A DNA stretch of 64,000 nt from Patulibacter sp. SYSU D01012 (GTDB lineage: Bacteria > Actinomycetota > Thermoleophilia > Solirubrobacterales > Solirubrobacteraceae), in the NCBI RefSeq assembly GCF_017916475.1, contig NZ_JAFMTB010000002.1, forward strand, positions 1,116,001 through 1,180,000. Reading direction: 5' to 3'. How positions within the stretch are numbered: the stretch's first letter is position 1; every line of letters starts with the position of its first letter. Under the pieces are notes generated by a model. The model was not told where the DNA came from. It saw only the letters and a program-made list of their open reading frames with translations, and did not search any database. This document shows, one piece after another, positions 36,107 to 46,776 of this stretch. The position numbers and the translations under genes are program-made.

Positions 36107-36903
36107 AGGTCGCGCCCGCCGTCGACGTTGAGCGCGATGCCGGTGACGAAGCGCGCGTCGTCCGACGCCAGGTACGCCACGGCGGCCGCGACGTCCTCCG
36201 CGTCGATCGCGCTGCCGAGCGGGATCGTCGCGGCCATCTTGTCGAGCAGCTCGTCCTCGGCGGCCAGGCGGAACTCCTGCAGCATCGGCGTCTTCACCGC
36301 CACCGGGTTGATCGCGTTGACGCGGATGCGGTCCGCGGCGAGCTCGAGGGCGAGCGCCCGGGTCAGGCCGAGCACGCCGCTCTTCGCGGCGGCGTAGGCC
36401 GAGAGCCCCGGCCGCGGGTGCACGGCCGACGTCGACGCCGTGACGACGATCGACCCGCCGCCGCGCTCGCGCATCGCGGGCGCGACCGCCTGGGCGCCGA
36501 CGAAGAACGCGGTCAGGTTGACGGCGATGAGCGCGTCCCACTCCGCGCGGCCGACGTCGGCCAGCGGCTTCGCGGCCTGCGCCATCCCGGCGTTGTTGTG
36601 GAACACGTCGACGCCGCCGAAGCGGGCGACGGCCTGCTCGACCAGGCGGGCCATCGCGTCGGCGTCGGTCACGTCGGCCTGCACGGCCAGCGCGCGATCG
36701 CCGATGACGCTCGCGGTCTCGCGGGCCGCGGCCTCGTCGCGGTCGGACGCGACCACGGACGCGCCCTCGGCCGCCAGACGGGCGGCGGTCGCGCGACCGA
36801 TGCCGGAGCCGGCGCCGGTGACGACGGCCACGCGGCCCTCCAGGCGGGGCGCGCCGGCACGGGGCGCGGGGCGGACGGCGGGGGAGCTGGGATCAGTGGG
36901 CAC
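36103..36903 (-). CDS. Short-chain dehydrogenase/reductase
   Basis: The 266-residue classical SDR has the cofactor motif VAVVTGAGSGIGRATAARL, an Asp after strand 2 (ASDRD) that favours NAD, and the NNAG motif in DVFHNNAGMA. The catalytic Ser lies in VVTASTSAVHP, with Tyr and Lys in YAAAKSG. VNAINPVAVKTPM follows as usual. The first 20 residues are Pro/Ala-rich and may be overcalled; no strong ribosome-binding site separates the possibilities. It probably oxidises an alcohol in the operon's catabolic route. Confidence 0.9.
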   Translation of the reverse strand: MPTDPSSPAVRPAPRAGAPRLEGRVAVVTGAGSGIGRATAARLAAEGASVVASDRDEAAARETASVIGDRALAVQADVTDADAMARLVEQAVARFGGVDVFHNNAGMAQAAKPLADVGRAEWDALIAVNLTAFFVGAQAVAPAMRERGGGSIVVTASTSAVHPRPGLSAYAAAKSGVLGLTRALALELAADRIRVNAINPVAVKTPMLQEFRLAAEDELLDKMAATIPLGSAIDAEDVAAAVAYLASDDARFVTGIALNVDGGRDL

Positions 36904-36954
36904 GGAAGGGCACCTCGGGGGATCGGGGGACGGGGAGCGCGGGGTCGGCGGCGC

Positions 36955-39147
36955 TCACGACGCCGGACGGAGGGCGAAGTCGGTCCACGGCGCGCCCGCG
37001 CGGGGCCGCACCTCGACCCACAGCGACGCGGCACAGGACGGACACACCTGCTGGTGGACGGCGAGCTCGTCGTGGACCGTCACGAGCGGGCTGACCTGCT
37101 CGGGCCGCAGCTCGAGCGTCCCGGTCAGCGCCCGCCAGTCCGCGCCGACCGCGCCGAGCTCGTGGTCGCAGTGGGCGCAGCACGCGACGGAGCGGCCGTC
37201 CCGGTGGACGAGCCGCAGCGCGTCGCCCCAGCGACCCTCGGGCGTGGCGGCCGGGCCGCCGGACGCGGACGGGTCGGGCGGCGTCATCGCCGCCAGGCGC
37301 TCGTCGCGCAGCGCGCGGCGGCGGGCGTCGGTGGCGGCCGCATCGACCGCGTCGCCGGTCGTCACGACGCCGTAGAGGTCGCGCGCGGTGGCCGGCGTGA
37401 CGGCGCCGTCCAGCACGTCGCGCAGGACGCGCTCGGGCTCGCGGTCGAGGGGATCGCCGTAGCCGCCGCCGTTCTGCAGGCGCACGTTGACGATCTCGCC
37501 GCGGCGGACGACGGCGCCGGACGTGACGCCCGGCAGGACGACGTGCTCGCCGCCGGCCTCGTCGAGCGCCGTGATCGCACGGCCGGCCCCGAGCTCGGCC
37601 AGGGCGTCGACGCCCGTGACCAGCTCGTAGCGGCCCGTCGATCCGGGGTAGCCGCCGAAGATGCCGGTGCGGTTGGGCAGCGACGTGCCGTGCGTGGCGA
37701 GCACGCCGGAGACCTCGTCGGTGTCGTACGGGACGAGCGCGAACTCGATGCCGTTGCCGCCGCGGTTGCGGCCGGCGCCGCCCGAGTCGGGCACCTCGCG
37801 CCGCCACAGGTACAGCAGCGGCTGGCCGACCTCGTGCTGCTCCACGTCCTGGGTGCCGCCGCCGAGGATCACCATCGCGCCGCCCGAGTCGACGCCGTCG
37901 CGGTCGGCGAACGCGGGGCCGCCCCACAGCAGCGAGTCCATGTACATCGCCGCGAACGGCTCGCCGTACTGGTTCAGGCCGCCGAACTGGCCGAGCTGCC
38001 ACGAGCCGTCGCCGGGCCCGAACGCCAGGCCGCGCAGGTCGTCGCTGAAGCTGACCATCTTCGCGATGCAGCCGGCGGCGGCGCTCATCGCCACCCAGTT
38101 GGCGCCCGCCGCGCCGCCCGACACGGGCATCGGCGGCTGCGCGGTGACGCACAGGCCGTCGCGGGCCTTCACCGTCACCGGGCGCATGAGCCCGTGGTTC
38201 CACGGCAGCTCCGACCCGAACAGGCACAGCATGAGCGTGGCGACGGCGCCGACGGTGCCGGCGCGGGTGGCCATCCCGTAGGCGGCGGACTGCTCGTCCG
38301 AGTCGTCGTAGTCGAACACGAGCTCGTCGCCGGTCTTCGTCAGCCGGCAGCTGATCGTCAGCAGCTCGGTCTCCGCGGCGCCGGCGGCGACGGGCCGGTC
38401 GAGGTAGCTCGTGTGCTCGAACGTGCCGTCGGGCAGCGTGCTCAGCAGCTCGCGCAGGCCCCGCTCGGACGCCTCGATCGACTGGCCCATCACCGCCTTG
38501 ACGGTCGCGCCGCCGTAGCGGTCGCACAGCTCGGTCAGGCGCTCGCCCGACACCTTGAGGCCCGCGAGGAACGCGGTGAAGTCGTTCGACACCACGAACG
38601 GCATCCGCGAGTTGGCGATGACGACGTCCCACAGCTCGCGGTTGACCTCGCCGCGCCGGACGATGCGGCCCGGCGGGATCCGCAGGCCCTCCTGGAAGAC
38701 GTCGGTGGCGGTCGGGCACCAGCTGCCCGCGTCCATCCCGCCCAGGTCGACCTGGTGGGCCATGCAGCCGATCCACGCGACGAGCTCGCCGTCGTGGAAG
38801 AACGGCGCGCAGAACTGGACGTCGTTCTGGTGCTCGGCCGCGATGTACGGGTCGTTGACGATGAAGACGTCGCCCTCGGCGATGTCGTCGAACCGCGCGA
38901 GGAACTCGCGGATCGCCATCGCCCCCGTGTAGATCGGGACGAGCAGGTAGACGCCGACGACGGCCATCTCGCCGTCCGCGGCGTAGATGCCGAAGTTGTA
39001 GTCCGTCGCGTGGACGACCGGCGACCCCGAGACGTGGGTCATCGTCTGCGACCCCTCCTCGTTGATCGACCACAGCTTGTGGCGGATCACCTCGAAGGTG
39101 ATGGGGTCGACGGCGCCGTCGGTGCCCCGGGCGTGCGTGGTGCTCAT
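36955..39147 (-). CDS. Hydantoinase B/oxoprolinase family protein fused to a zinc-ribbon domain
   Basis: The 730-residue protein has the HyuB fold over residues about 1-590: VDPITFEVIRHKLWSINEEGSQTM, GDVFIVNDPYIAAEHQNDVQFCAPFFHDGELVAW, PGRIVRRGEVNRELWDVV and NRGGNGIEFALVPY. A C-terminal extension (about 640-730) has Cys pairs ACCAHC (656-660) and CPSC (702-705) and ends CAASLWVEV, like the small gamma-type subunits of acetone and acetophenone carboxylases. HyuB partners HyuA for ATP-dependent hydrolysis or carboxylation. The fusion points to the carboxylase branch. It starts at ATG with GGGAG upstream. Confidence 0.88.
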   Translation of the reverse strand: MSTTHARGTDGAVDPITFEVIRHKLWSINEEGSQTMTHVSGSPVVHATDYNFGIYAADGEMAVVGVYLLVPIYTGAMAIREFLARFDDIAEGDVFIVNDPYIAAEHQNDVQFCAPFFHDGELVAWIGCMAHQVDLGGMDAGSWCPTATDVFQEGLRIPPGRIVRRGEVNRELWDVVIANSRMPFVVSNDFTAFLAGLKVSGERLTELCDRYGGATVKAVMGQSIEASERGLRELLSTLPDGTFEHTSYLDRPVAAGAAETELLTISCRLTKTGDELVFDYDDSDEQSAAYGMATRAGTVGAVATLMLCLFGSELPWNHGLMRPVTVKARDGLCVTAQPPMPVSGGAAGANWVAMSAAAGCIAKMVSFSDDLRGLAFGPGDGSWQLGQFGGLNQYGEPFAAMYMDSLLWGGPAFADRDGVDSGGAMVILGGGTQDVEQHEVGQPLLYLWRREVPDSGGAGRNRGGNGIEFALVPYDTDEVSGVLATHGTSLPNRTGIFGGYPGSTGRYELVTGVDALAELGAGRAITALDEAGGEHVVLPGVTSGAVVRRGEIVNVRLQNGGGYGDPLDREPERVLRDVLDGAVTPATARDLYGVVTTGDAVDAAATDARRRALRDERLAAMTPPDPSASGGPAATPEGRWGDALRLVHRDGRSVACCAHCDHELGAVGADWRALTGTLELRPEQVSPLVTVHDELAVHQQVCPSCAASLWVEVRPRAGAPWTDFALRPAS

Positions 39148-39171
39148 GGTGCGCTCCCTCTCTCCGTGCCG

Positions 39172-41280
39172 TCAGGCCGCCAGGCGGATGACGATGCTCC
39201 CGCGGTCGTCGACCGTCGCGGTCTGGTCCGCGCCGACGACGACCGTCGTGTCCTTCATCTCGATGACGGCCAGGCCGTCGACGGTGCGGCCGGGGCGCAG
39301 CGCCTCGTGCCGCAGCACGCGGGCGTCCCGCCATGCGCCGCCGGCGAAGATGCGGCGCGTGCCCTCGGCCGCGGCGTCCCCGTCCGCGGACGGCGCGAAG
39401 GCGCCGAGCGTCGGCTCGGCGGCGGGGCTGCGGGCGACGACGCGGAACGTCGTCATCTCGATCCCGGCGGCCTCGAAGGCGGAGCCCTCGCCGAACCGCG
39501 CCTCGTAGCTCGCGACGAAGCGGGCGACGAGCCCGCGGATCGTGTCCGCGTCGACCGGGCCGTCGGGCAGCGGCACCGACAGCTCGTTGATCTGGGCGCG
39601 GAAGCGCATCTCCACCGTCCGGGTCACCCGCACGGCGTCCGGGGCGGCGCCGGCGCGGCCCAGCCGCGCGAGCGCGGCCTGCGTCAGGCGCTCGAAGCGC
39701 GCGGCGACGCCGGCGGGGTCCAGCGCCGCGGCGTGGTCGACGGTGCCCGGCGGGCTCAGGATCGGGTCGGACAGCTCCTCCGTGGCGATCAGCTCGGCCG
39801 CCGCGACGCCGAACGCCGAGTGCACCGACGCGGTGAGCGGCACGACGATCTCGTCGATCCCCAGCTCGCGCCCGTACGAGAACGCGTGGGTGGGCCCGGC
39901 GCCGCCGTACGCGTAGAGGGTGAAGTCCGCGGGGTCGTAGCCCTGCCGGATCGTCGCGGCGCGGACCAGGTCGGCCATGCGGTTGTCGACGATCGTCTTG
40001 ATGCCCTCGGCGGCCTCCTCCACCCCCAGGCCGAGCGGCTCGGCGACGTGGGCCCGGATCGCCTCGCGGGCGGCGTCGACGTCCAGCCGCAGCCTGCCGC
40101 CGAGGAAGTTCTCCGGGTTCAGGTAGCCCAGGACGGCGTCGGCGTCGGCCACCGTCGGCAGCGTCCCGCCGCGGCCGTAGCAGGCGGATCCCGGGACGGC
40201 GCCCGCGCTCTCGGGCCCGACGCGCAGCAGCCCGCCGACCACGGACGCGATCGATCCCGACCCCGCCCCCACGGTGCGGACGGACACGGACGGCAGCCCG
40301 ATCTCGTGGCGGCCCACCCACGTGCTGTTGGTGATGTGGGCCTGGCCGTCGAGGATCAGGCCGACCTCGAAGCTCGTGCCGCCCATGTCGGTCGCGACGA
40401 TGTGGCGCCGGTCGGTCAGCGCGCCGTAGAACTGGCACGCCACCACGCCGCCGACGGGCCCGGACATCACGGTCGACGCCGCCTCGGCGTCGATCTCGGC
40501 GATCGGGGCCAGCCCGCCGCCGGACTGCATCAGCAGCGGCTCGACGGTCATCCCGCCCTCGCGCAGGCGCGCGTCCAGGCTGCGGACGGCGCGGCGGACG
40601 ACGGGCCGCAGGCTGGCGTTGAGCGCCGTGGTGACCGCGCGCTGGTGCTCGCCCAGGCGCGGCAGCAGCGCGCTCGAGAGCGAGACGAGGGCGTCGGGGG
40701 CCTCCTCGGCGATGATCTCGCCGACGCGCACCTCGTGGTCCGGGTTCTTGAACGACCACAGCAGCGAGACCGCGAAGGTCTCGGCGCCCTCGGCGAGCAG
40801 GCGGCGCACCGTCGTCCGGACGTCGTCCTCGTCGAGCGGCAGGACCACGCGGCCGCGGTAGTCGATCCGCTCGGTGACCTCGCCGATCAGCCGCCGGGGC
40901 ACGACGAGCTCCTGCTTGACCAGGGTGCGGAAGCTCTTGACCGCGTCCTCGTCGAGCCCGAGCGACTTGAAGCCGCGCATGATCGGGACGGTGTCGCCGA
41001 ACCCGCGCGTCTGGATCAGCCCGACGGGCGCCCGCTTGCCCTCGAGCATGGCGTTCGTCGCGACGGTCGTGCCGTGCGCGAAGAGCGAGACGCGGCGCAG
41101 CAGGTCGGGCAGCCGCTCGCCCCGCTCGTCCGCGGCCAGCTCGAGCGTCGCCAGGACGCCCTGCGCGGGGTCGTCGGGGACGGTCGGCGCCTTGTAGCGG
41201 CCGATCGCGCCGCCCTCGTCGATCGTCACGGTGTCGGTGAAGGTGCCGCCGATGTCGCTGGCGACGAGCAGGGTGCTCAT
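39172..41280 (-). CDS. Hydantoinase A/oxoprolinase family protein
   Basis: This 702-residue ASKHA-type ATPase subunit begins LLVASDIGGTFTDTVTIDEGGAIGRYKAPT, the HyuA phosphate-binding motif. LFAHGTTVATNAMLEGKRAPVGLIQTRGFGD and VMSGPVGGVVACQFYG follow, with the second ATP motif in IVATDMGGTSFEVGLI. TVGAGSGSIASVVGGLLRVGPESAGA and YAYGGAGPTHAF mark the C-terminal half. It activates the substrate with ATP while HyuB carries the other site. The ATG at 41280 overlaps the GntR stop by four bases, so regulator and enzyme are co-translated. Confidence 0.94.
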   Translation of the reverse strand: MSTLLVASDIGGTFTDTVTIDEGGAIGRYKAPTVPDDPAQGVLATLELAADERGERLPDLLRRVSLFAHGTTVATNAMLEGKRAPVGLIQTRGFGDTVPIMRGFKSLGLDEDAVKSFRTLVKQELVVPRRLIGEVTERIDYRGRVVLPLDEDDVRTTVRRLLAEGAETFAVSLLWSFKNPDHEVRVGEIIAEEAPDALVSLSSALLPRLGEHQRAVTTALNASLRPVVRRAVRSLDARLREGGMTVEPLLMQSGGGLAPIAEIDAEAASTVMSGPVGGVVACQFYGALTDRRHIVATDMGGTSFEVGLILDGQAHITNSTWVGRHEIGLPSVSVRTVGAGSGSIASVVGGLLRVGPESAGAVPGSACYGRGGTLPTVADADAVLGYLNPENFLGGRLRLDVDAAREAIRAHVAEPLGLGVEEAAEGIKTIVDNRMADLVRAATIRQGYDPADFTLYAYGGAGPTHAFSYGRELGIDEIVVPLTASVHSAFGVAAAELIATEELSDPILSPPGTVDHAAALDPAGVAARFERLTQAALARLGRAGAAPDAVRVTRTVEMRFRAQINELSVPLPDGPVDADTIRGLVARFVASYEARFGEGSAFEAAGIEMTTFRVVARSPAAEPTLGAFAPSADGDAAAEGTRRIFAGGAWRDARVLRHEALRPGRTVDGLAVIEMKDTTVVVGADQTATVDDRGSIVIRLAA

Positions 41281-41978
41281 GGGTTCGCGGTGCTTCCCTC
41301 GGGGTGGTGGTCCCGGACCCGGCCGAGACCCTCGATCGTCACGCGGATGTGCTGCCGGGCGCGCTCCTCGGCCTGGGGGCCGTCGCCCGCGGCGATCGCG
41401 GCGACGATCCGCTCGTGCTCGGCCACCGCGCCGCGGGCGCGGTCCTCGGCGACCAGGCGCTGGGGCACGAACACCTGCGAGGTGAGCGGCACGAGCGGCA
41501 GCTGGCCCGTGACGAACTCGTTCGCGGCGATCGCGACGATCCGCGCGTGGAACGCGACGTTGGCCTGGGTGTAGGCGCCGGCGTCGAAGGCCCCCGCGTC
41601 GCCCGTCACCGCCCGCTGGCGCGCCAGCATGGCCCGCAGGTCGTCCACGTCGGCGGGCGTCGCGCGCTCGGCCGCCAGCCGCGCGGCCAGGCCGTCGAGC
41701 ACCTCGCGCACCGCGTAGGCGTCGCGCAGCGTCGCGTCCGTCACGGCGACGACGCGCACGCCGCGGCCGGGCTCCGACGTCAGCAGGCCCTCGCGCTCGA
41801 GCACGCGCAGCGCCTCGCGCAACGGGGTGCGCGAGATGCGCAGGTCCGCGGCGAGCTGCTCCTGCCGCAGGGCCTCGCCGGGGCCGTACGCCCCCGAGTA
41901 GATGCGCTCGCGCAACACCTCGGCGACCTCGTCGACCAGCCGCACGCGGCCCTTCCAGGCGATCTCGGAGGCCTCCAT
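41277..41978 (-). CDS. GntR-family (FadR subfamily) transcriptional regulator
   Basis: The 233-residue protein has an N-terminal winged helix (LVDEVAEVLRERIYSGAYGPGEALRQEQLAADLRISRTPLREALRVLEREGLL) and a C-terminal FCD domain. The FCD metal-binding pattern is seen in AYTQANVAFHARIVAIA and AVAEHERIVAAIAAGD. Such regulators bind carboxylate-type ligands and usually repress. The operon's promoter spacer contains a palindrome of the FadR-operator type (48343-48357), which is its most likely target. Confidence 0.92.
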   Translation of the reverse strand: MEASEIAWKGRVRLVDEVAEVLRERIYSGAYGPGEALRQEQLAADLRISRTPLREALRVLEREGLLTSEPGRGVRVVAVTDATLRDAYAVREVLDGLAARLAAERATPADVDDLRAMLARQRAVTGDAGAFDAGAYTQANVAFHARIVAIAANEFVTGQLPLVPLTSQVFVPQRLVAEDRARGAVAEHERIVAAIAAGDGPQAEERARQHIRVTIEGLGRVRDHHPEGSTANP

Positions 41979-41984
41979 GCGCGA

Positions 41985-43192
41985 TCAGGCCCCCGCCGTC
42001 AGGAAGGCACGGGCCGCGTCGGCGTAGATCCGGGCGTAGCGGTCCAGGTCGGCGACCGGAACGTGCTCGTCGACCTGGTGGGCGATCCACTTGTCGCCGG
42101 GGCCGTAGACGACGCACGGCACGCCGGCGTCGCGCTGCAGGATCGTGCCGTCGGTCGCGCCGGGGACGCCGCCGTACGCGGGCCTCGTGCCGCACTCGCG
42201 CTCGTGGGCGGCGACGACGGCGCGCACGACGGGGTGGTCGGGGTCGATCTCGACGGCCGGGCGGTCGTCGATGACCGTCGCCTCGACGGTCACGCCGAGC
42301 GGCTCGGCGCCCTCGCGCGCGATCGCCGTCACCCGCTCCACGAGCGCCGCGTGGTCGACGCCGGGGAGCGTCCGCACGTCGATCCGCACCGCGGCCTCGG
42401 CGGGGATGACGTTGATCTGGTCGTGCGATCCGGCGTCGAGGACGGTCGGGGTCACGTGGACGACGCCGAGGTGCTCGTGCTCGGGGTGGGCGTCGCGCAG
42501 CTCGTCCTCGTAGGCGGCGAGCGCCGCGACGAGCCGGGCCGCGGCGACGACCGGATTCCGGCCCTGGTGCGGCATCGCGCCGTGCGCCATCCGGCCGTGG
42601 AAGTCCAGGCCGATCCGCACCGCGCCCTTCGCCGCGACGCAGACCTCGTCGCCCTCGGGCTCGCAGACGATGCAGGCGTCGATCCGGCGCGCCAGCTCCG
42701 TGCCGGCGAAGTGCTTGGCGCCGAGCATCAGGCCCTCCTCGTCCGCCAGCACGCAGAGCACGACGCGGCCGGGGAACGGGCCCGCCTGCTGCAACGCGCG
42801 GACGGCGAAGAGCATCGACGCCACCCCGGCCTTCATGTCGGCGGTGCCGCGGCCGTAGAGCCGGCCGTCGCGGATCTCGGCGCCGAACGGGTCGACGCTC
42901 CAGCTCGCGCGGTCGCCCTCGGTGACGACGTCCGTGTGGCCCTCGAAGCCGAGCGTCGGACCGTCGCCTCCACCGCCCTCGACGACCGCGATGACGTTCG
43001 GGCGGCCCGGCGCCACCTCGGTGACCTGCGGCTCCCAGCCCCAGCCGCGCATCAGGTCGGCCACGAGCGCGGCGGCGGCGGACTCGTCGGAGCCCGTCTC
43101 GGGCTCGTGGACGCTGCGGATGCGGACGAGCTCCTGCGTGAAGCGCACGAGGGCGTCCACGTCGATGCGGGCGTCGGTGGCGGTGGGCCCGG

Positions 43193-43196
<4 letters not shown>
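41985..43196 (-). CDS. M20-family metallopeptidase (ArgE/DapE/carboxypeptidase type)
   Basis: The 403-residue enzyme has the two-zinc signature: LGFEGHTDVVTEGDRASWSVDPF (His, Asp), LYGRGTADMKAGVASMLFAVRAL (bridging Asp), CVLADEEGLMLGAKHFAGT (Glu-Glu) and a late GVPGATDGTILQRDAGVPCVVYGPG. The lid domain lies between about residues 180 and 300. Typical substrates are N-acyl amino acids or dipeptides. Its ATG overlaps the stop of the importer ATPase by four bases, so it likely processes the imported compound. Confidence 0.92.
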
Positions 43197-44898
<1,702 letters not shown>

Positions 44899-44902
<4 letters not shown>

Positions 44903-45786
44903 CGGCGGTCGTCCAGTCGGGGGTCGAAGCGGTCGCGCAGCCCGTCGCCGAGCATGTTGAAGCCGAGCACGGCGATCGCGATCGCCACGCCGGGCCAGAC
45001 GGAGAGCATTGGCGCGCTGTGCAGCGTCTCCTGCGACTCCTGCAGCATCCGGCCCCACGACGGCGTCGGCGGCTCGGTGCCGAAGCCCAGGAAGGACAGC
45101 GCCGCCTCGGCCAGGACGGCCACCCCGAACGCGACGGACGCCTGCACGATCAGCAGCGGCGCGATGTTCGGCAGCACGTGGCGGCGGGCGATCGCCAGGC
45201 GGGTGCGGCCCGCCGCCCGCGCCGCGAGCGCGTACTCGCTGCGCATGACCTGCAGCGTGCCGCCGCGGGCCATCCGGGCGAACGCCGGCGCGGTGGCGAC
45301 GCCGATCGCGATCATCGCCGTCAGGGTGCTGGCGCTGAAGACCGCGCCGAGCATGATCGCCAGCAGCAGCGCGGGGAAGGCCAGCAGCAGGTCGCACGCC
45401 CGCATGACGAGCTGGTCGACGGCGCGCGGCGCCATCCCGGCCAGCACGCCGAGTGGCGTGCCGACGAGCGCCGCCACGCCGACCGCGACGACGCCGACGA
45501 ACAGGGTGGTGCGGGCACCCCACATGATCTGGCTGAGCACGTCGCGGCCCAGGCGGTCGGTGCCGAGCAGGTGGTCGGCGCCGGCGCCCTGCAGGCGGCT
45601 CGTCGCGTCGACCTCGGTCGGGTCGTACGGGGTCCAGGCGAACGAGACGAGCGCCAGCAGCACGACCAGGCCGACGAGGACCAGCCCGATCGTCAGGCTG
45701 GGCGTGAGCGGCCGGCGGCGCGCGCGGGCCGCGGCGACCGGGACGGGGTCGGTGCCCGGGAGCGGGCCGGCGACGTCGGTGCTCAT
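44899..45786 (-). CDS. Oligopeptide ABC importer permease, DppC type
   Basis: The 295-residue permease has an extended N-terminus (ARARRRPLTPSLTIGLVLVGLVVLLALVSF), the DppC signature PTEVDATSRLQGAGADHLLGTDRLGRDVLSQIMWGARTTLFVGVVAV, and the EAA loop YALAARAAGRTRLAIARRHVLPNIAPLLIVQ that contacts the ATPase. About six transmembrane helices are seen. It is coupled to the ATPase gene downstream and follows the DppB gene by 31 bases. Confidence 0.94.
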
Positions 45787-45817
45787 CGCACCACCTCCAT
45801 CGGGGGACGGCAGGGCA

Positions 45818-46762
45818 TCAGGCGCCCCGCAGACGCGGGTCGATCACCGTGTACAGCACGTCGACCACGTAGTTGATGAGCAGGACGAGGACGACGAGCA
45901 CCATCACGACGCCCTGGACGAGCAGCAGGTCGCGGTTGGAGACGCCGTCGAGCAGCAGGGTGCCGAGCCCCGGCAGGACGTAGACGCGCTCGATGACGAC
46001 CGCGCCGATCAGCATGCCCGAGAGCTGCAGGCCCAGGACCGTCACGACCGGGATGGCGGCGTTGCGCAGCCCGTGGCGGACGAGCGCGCGGCCGCGCGTC
46101 AGCCCCTTGGCGCGGGCGGTGCGCAGGAAGTCCTCGCGGAGCACCTCGAGCACCGCGGAGCGCACGTACCGCGTCAGGATCGCGCCCTCGACGAGGCCGA
46201 GCGAGATCGCCGGCAGCGCGAGCTGGCGCAGGAACCCGCCGACGTCGTCGCTCGGCGCGGTCCAGCCCGACGACGGGAACCAGCCGAGGGTGACGGAGAA
46301 GAGCGCGACGAGCAGGATGCCGGCGATGAACGCGGGCACCGCCGCCCCGACCTGGCTGGCGCCCGAGAGCGCCAGGCCGCTCGCGCGACGGTGGCGGGCG
46401 GCCGCGAGCGTGCCCAGCGGCACCGCGATCAGCAGCGCGACCAGGGTGGCGGCGCCGACCAGGATCAGCGTCACCTGCACGCGATCGCCGATCTGCGGCG
46501 CGACCGCCTCGCGGCTGATGTACGAGCGGCCGAAGTCCCCCTGCAGCAGCCCGCCGACCCAATCCAGGTACTGCGTGGGCAGCGGCCGGTCCGTGCCGAA
46601 CTCAGCGCGGACGGCGCGGACGGCCTCGGGCGTGGCGTTCGTGCCGAGGGACACCTCGGCCGCGTCGCCGGGCAGGACGGCCATGAACAGGAAGACCAGG
46701 ACGGACGCGGCGGCGACGCTGGCGAGGAAGACGCCGGTGCGGCGCAGGAGGGAGAGCAGCAT
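45818..46762 (-). CDS. Oligopeptide ABC importer permease, DppB type
   Basis: The 314-residue permease starts MLLSLLRRTGVFLASVAAASVLVFLFMAVLPGD, the standard DppB opening. It has RAEFGTDRPLPTQYLDWVGGLLQGDFGRSYISREAV, the EAA loop DFLRTARAKGLTRGRALVRHGLRNAAIPVV, and the C-terminal DVLYTVIDPRLR. Six helices are expected. It is 14 bases behind the binding-protein gene. Confidence 0.95.
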   Translation of the reverse strand: MLLSLLRRTGVFLASVAAASVLVFLFMAVLPGDAAEVSLGTNATPEAVRAVRAEFGTDRPLPTQYLDWVGGLLQGDFGRSYISREAVAPQIGDRVQVTLILVGAATLVALLIAVPLGTLAAARHRRASGLALSGASQVGAAVPAFIAGILLVALFSVTLGWFPSSGWTAPSDDVGGFLRQLALPAISLGLVEGAILTRYVRSAVLEVLREDFLRTARAKGLTRGRALVRHGLRNAAIPVVTVLGLQLSGMLIGAVVIERVYVLPGLGTLLLDGVSNRDLLLVQGVVMVLVVLVLLINYVVDVLYTVIDPRLRGA

Positions 46763-46776
46763 GGGCGGGCGCCGGG

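Noticed and set aside
36418-41574. Open frame of 1718 codons on the plus strand
   Set aside because: It is the antisense shadow of HyuA, HyuB and the SDR gene, with composition dominated by Arg, Gly, Asp and Val and no recognisable motif.
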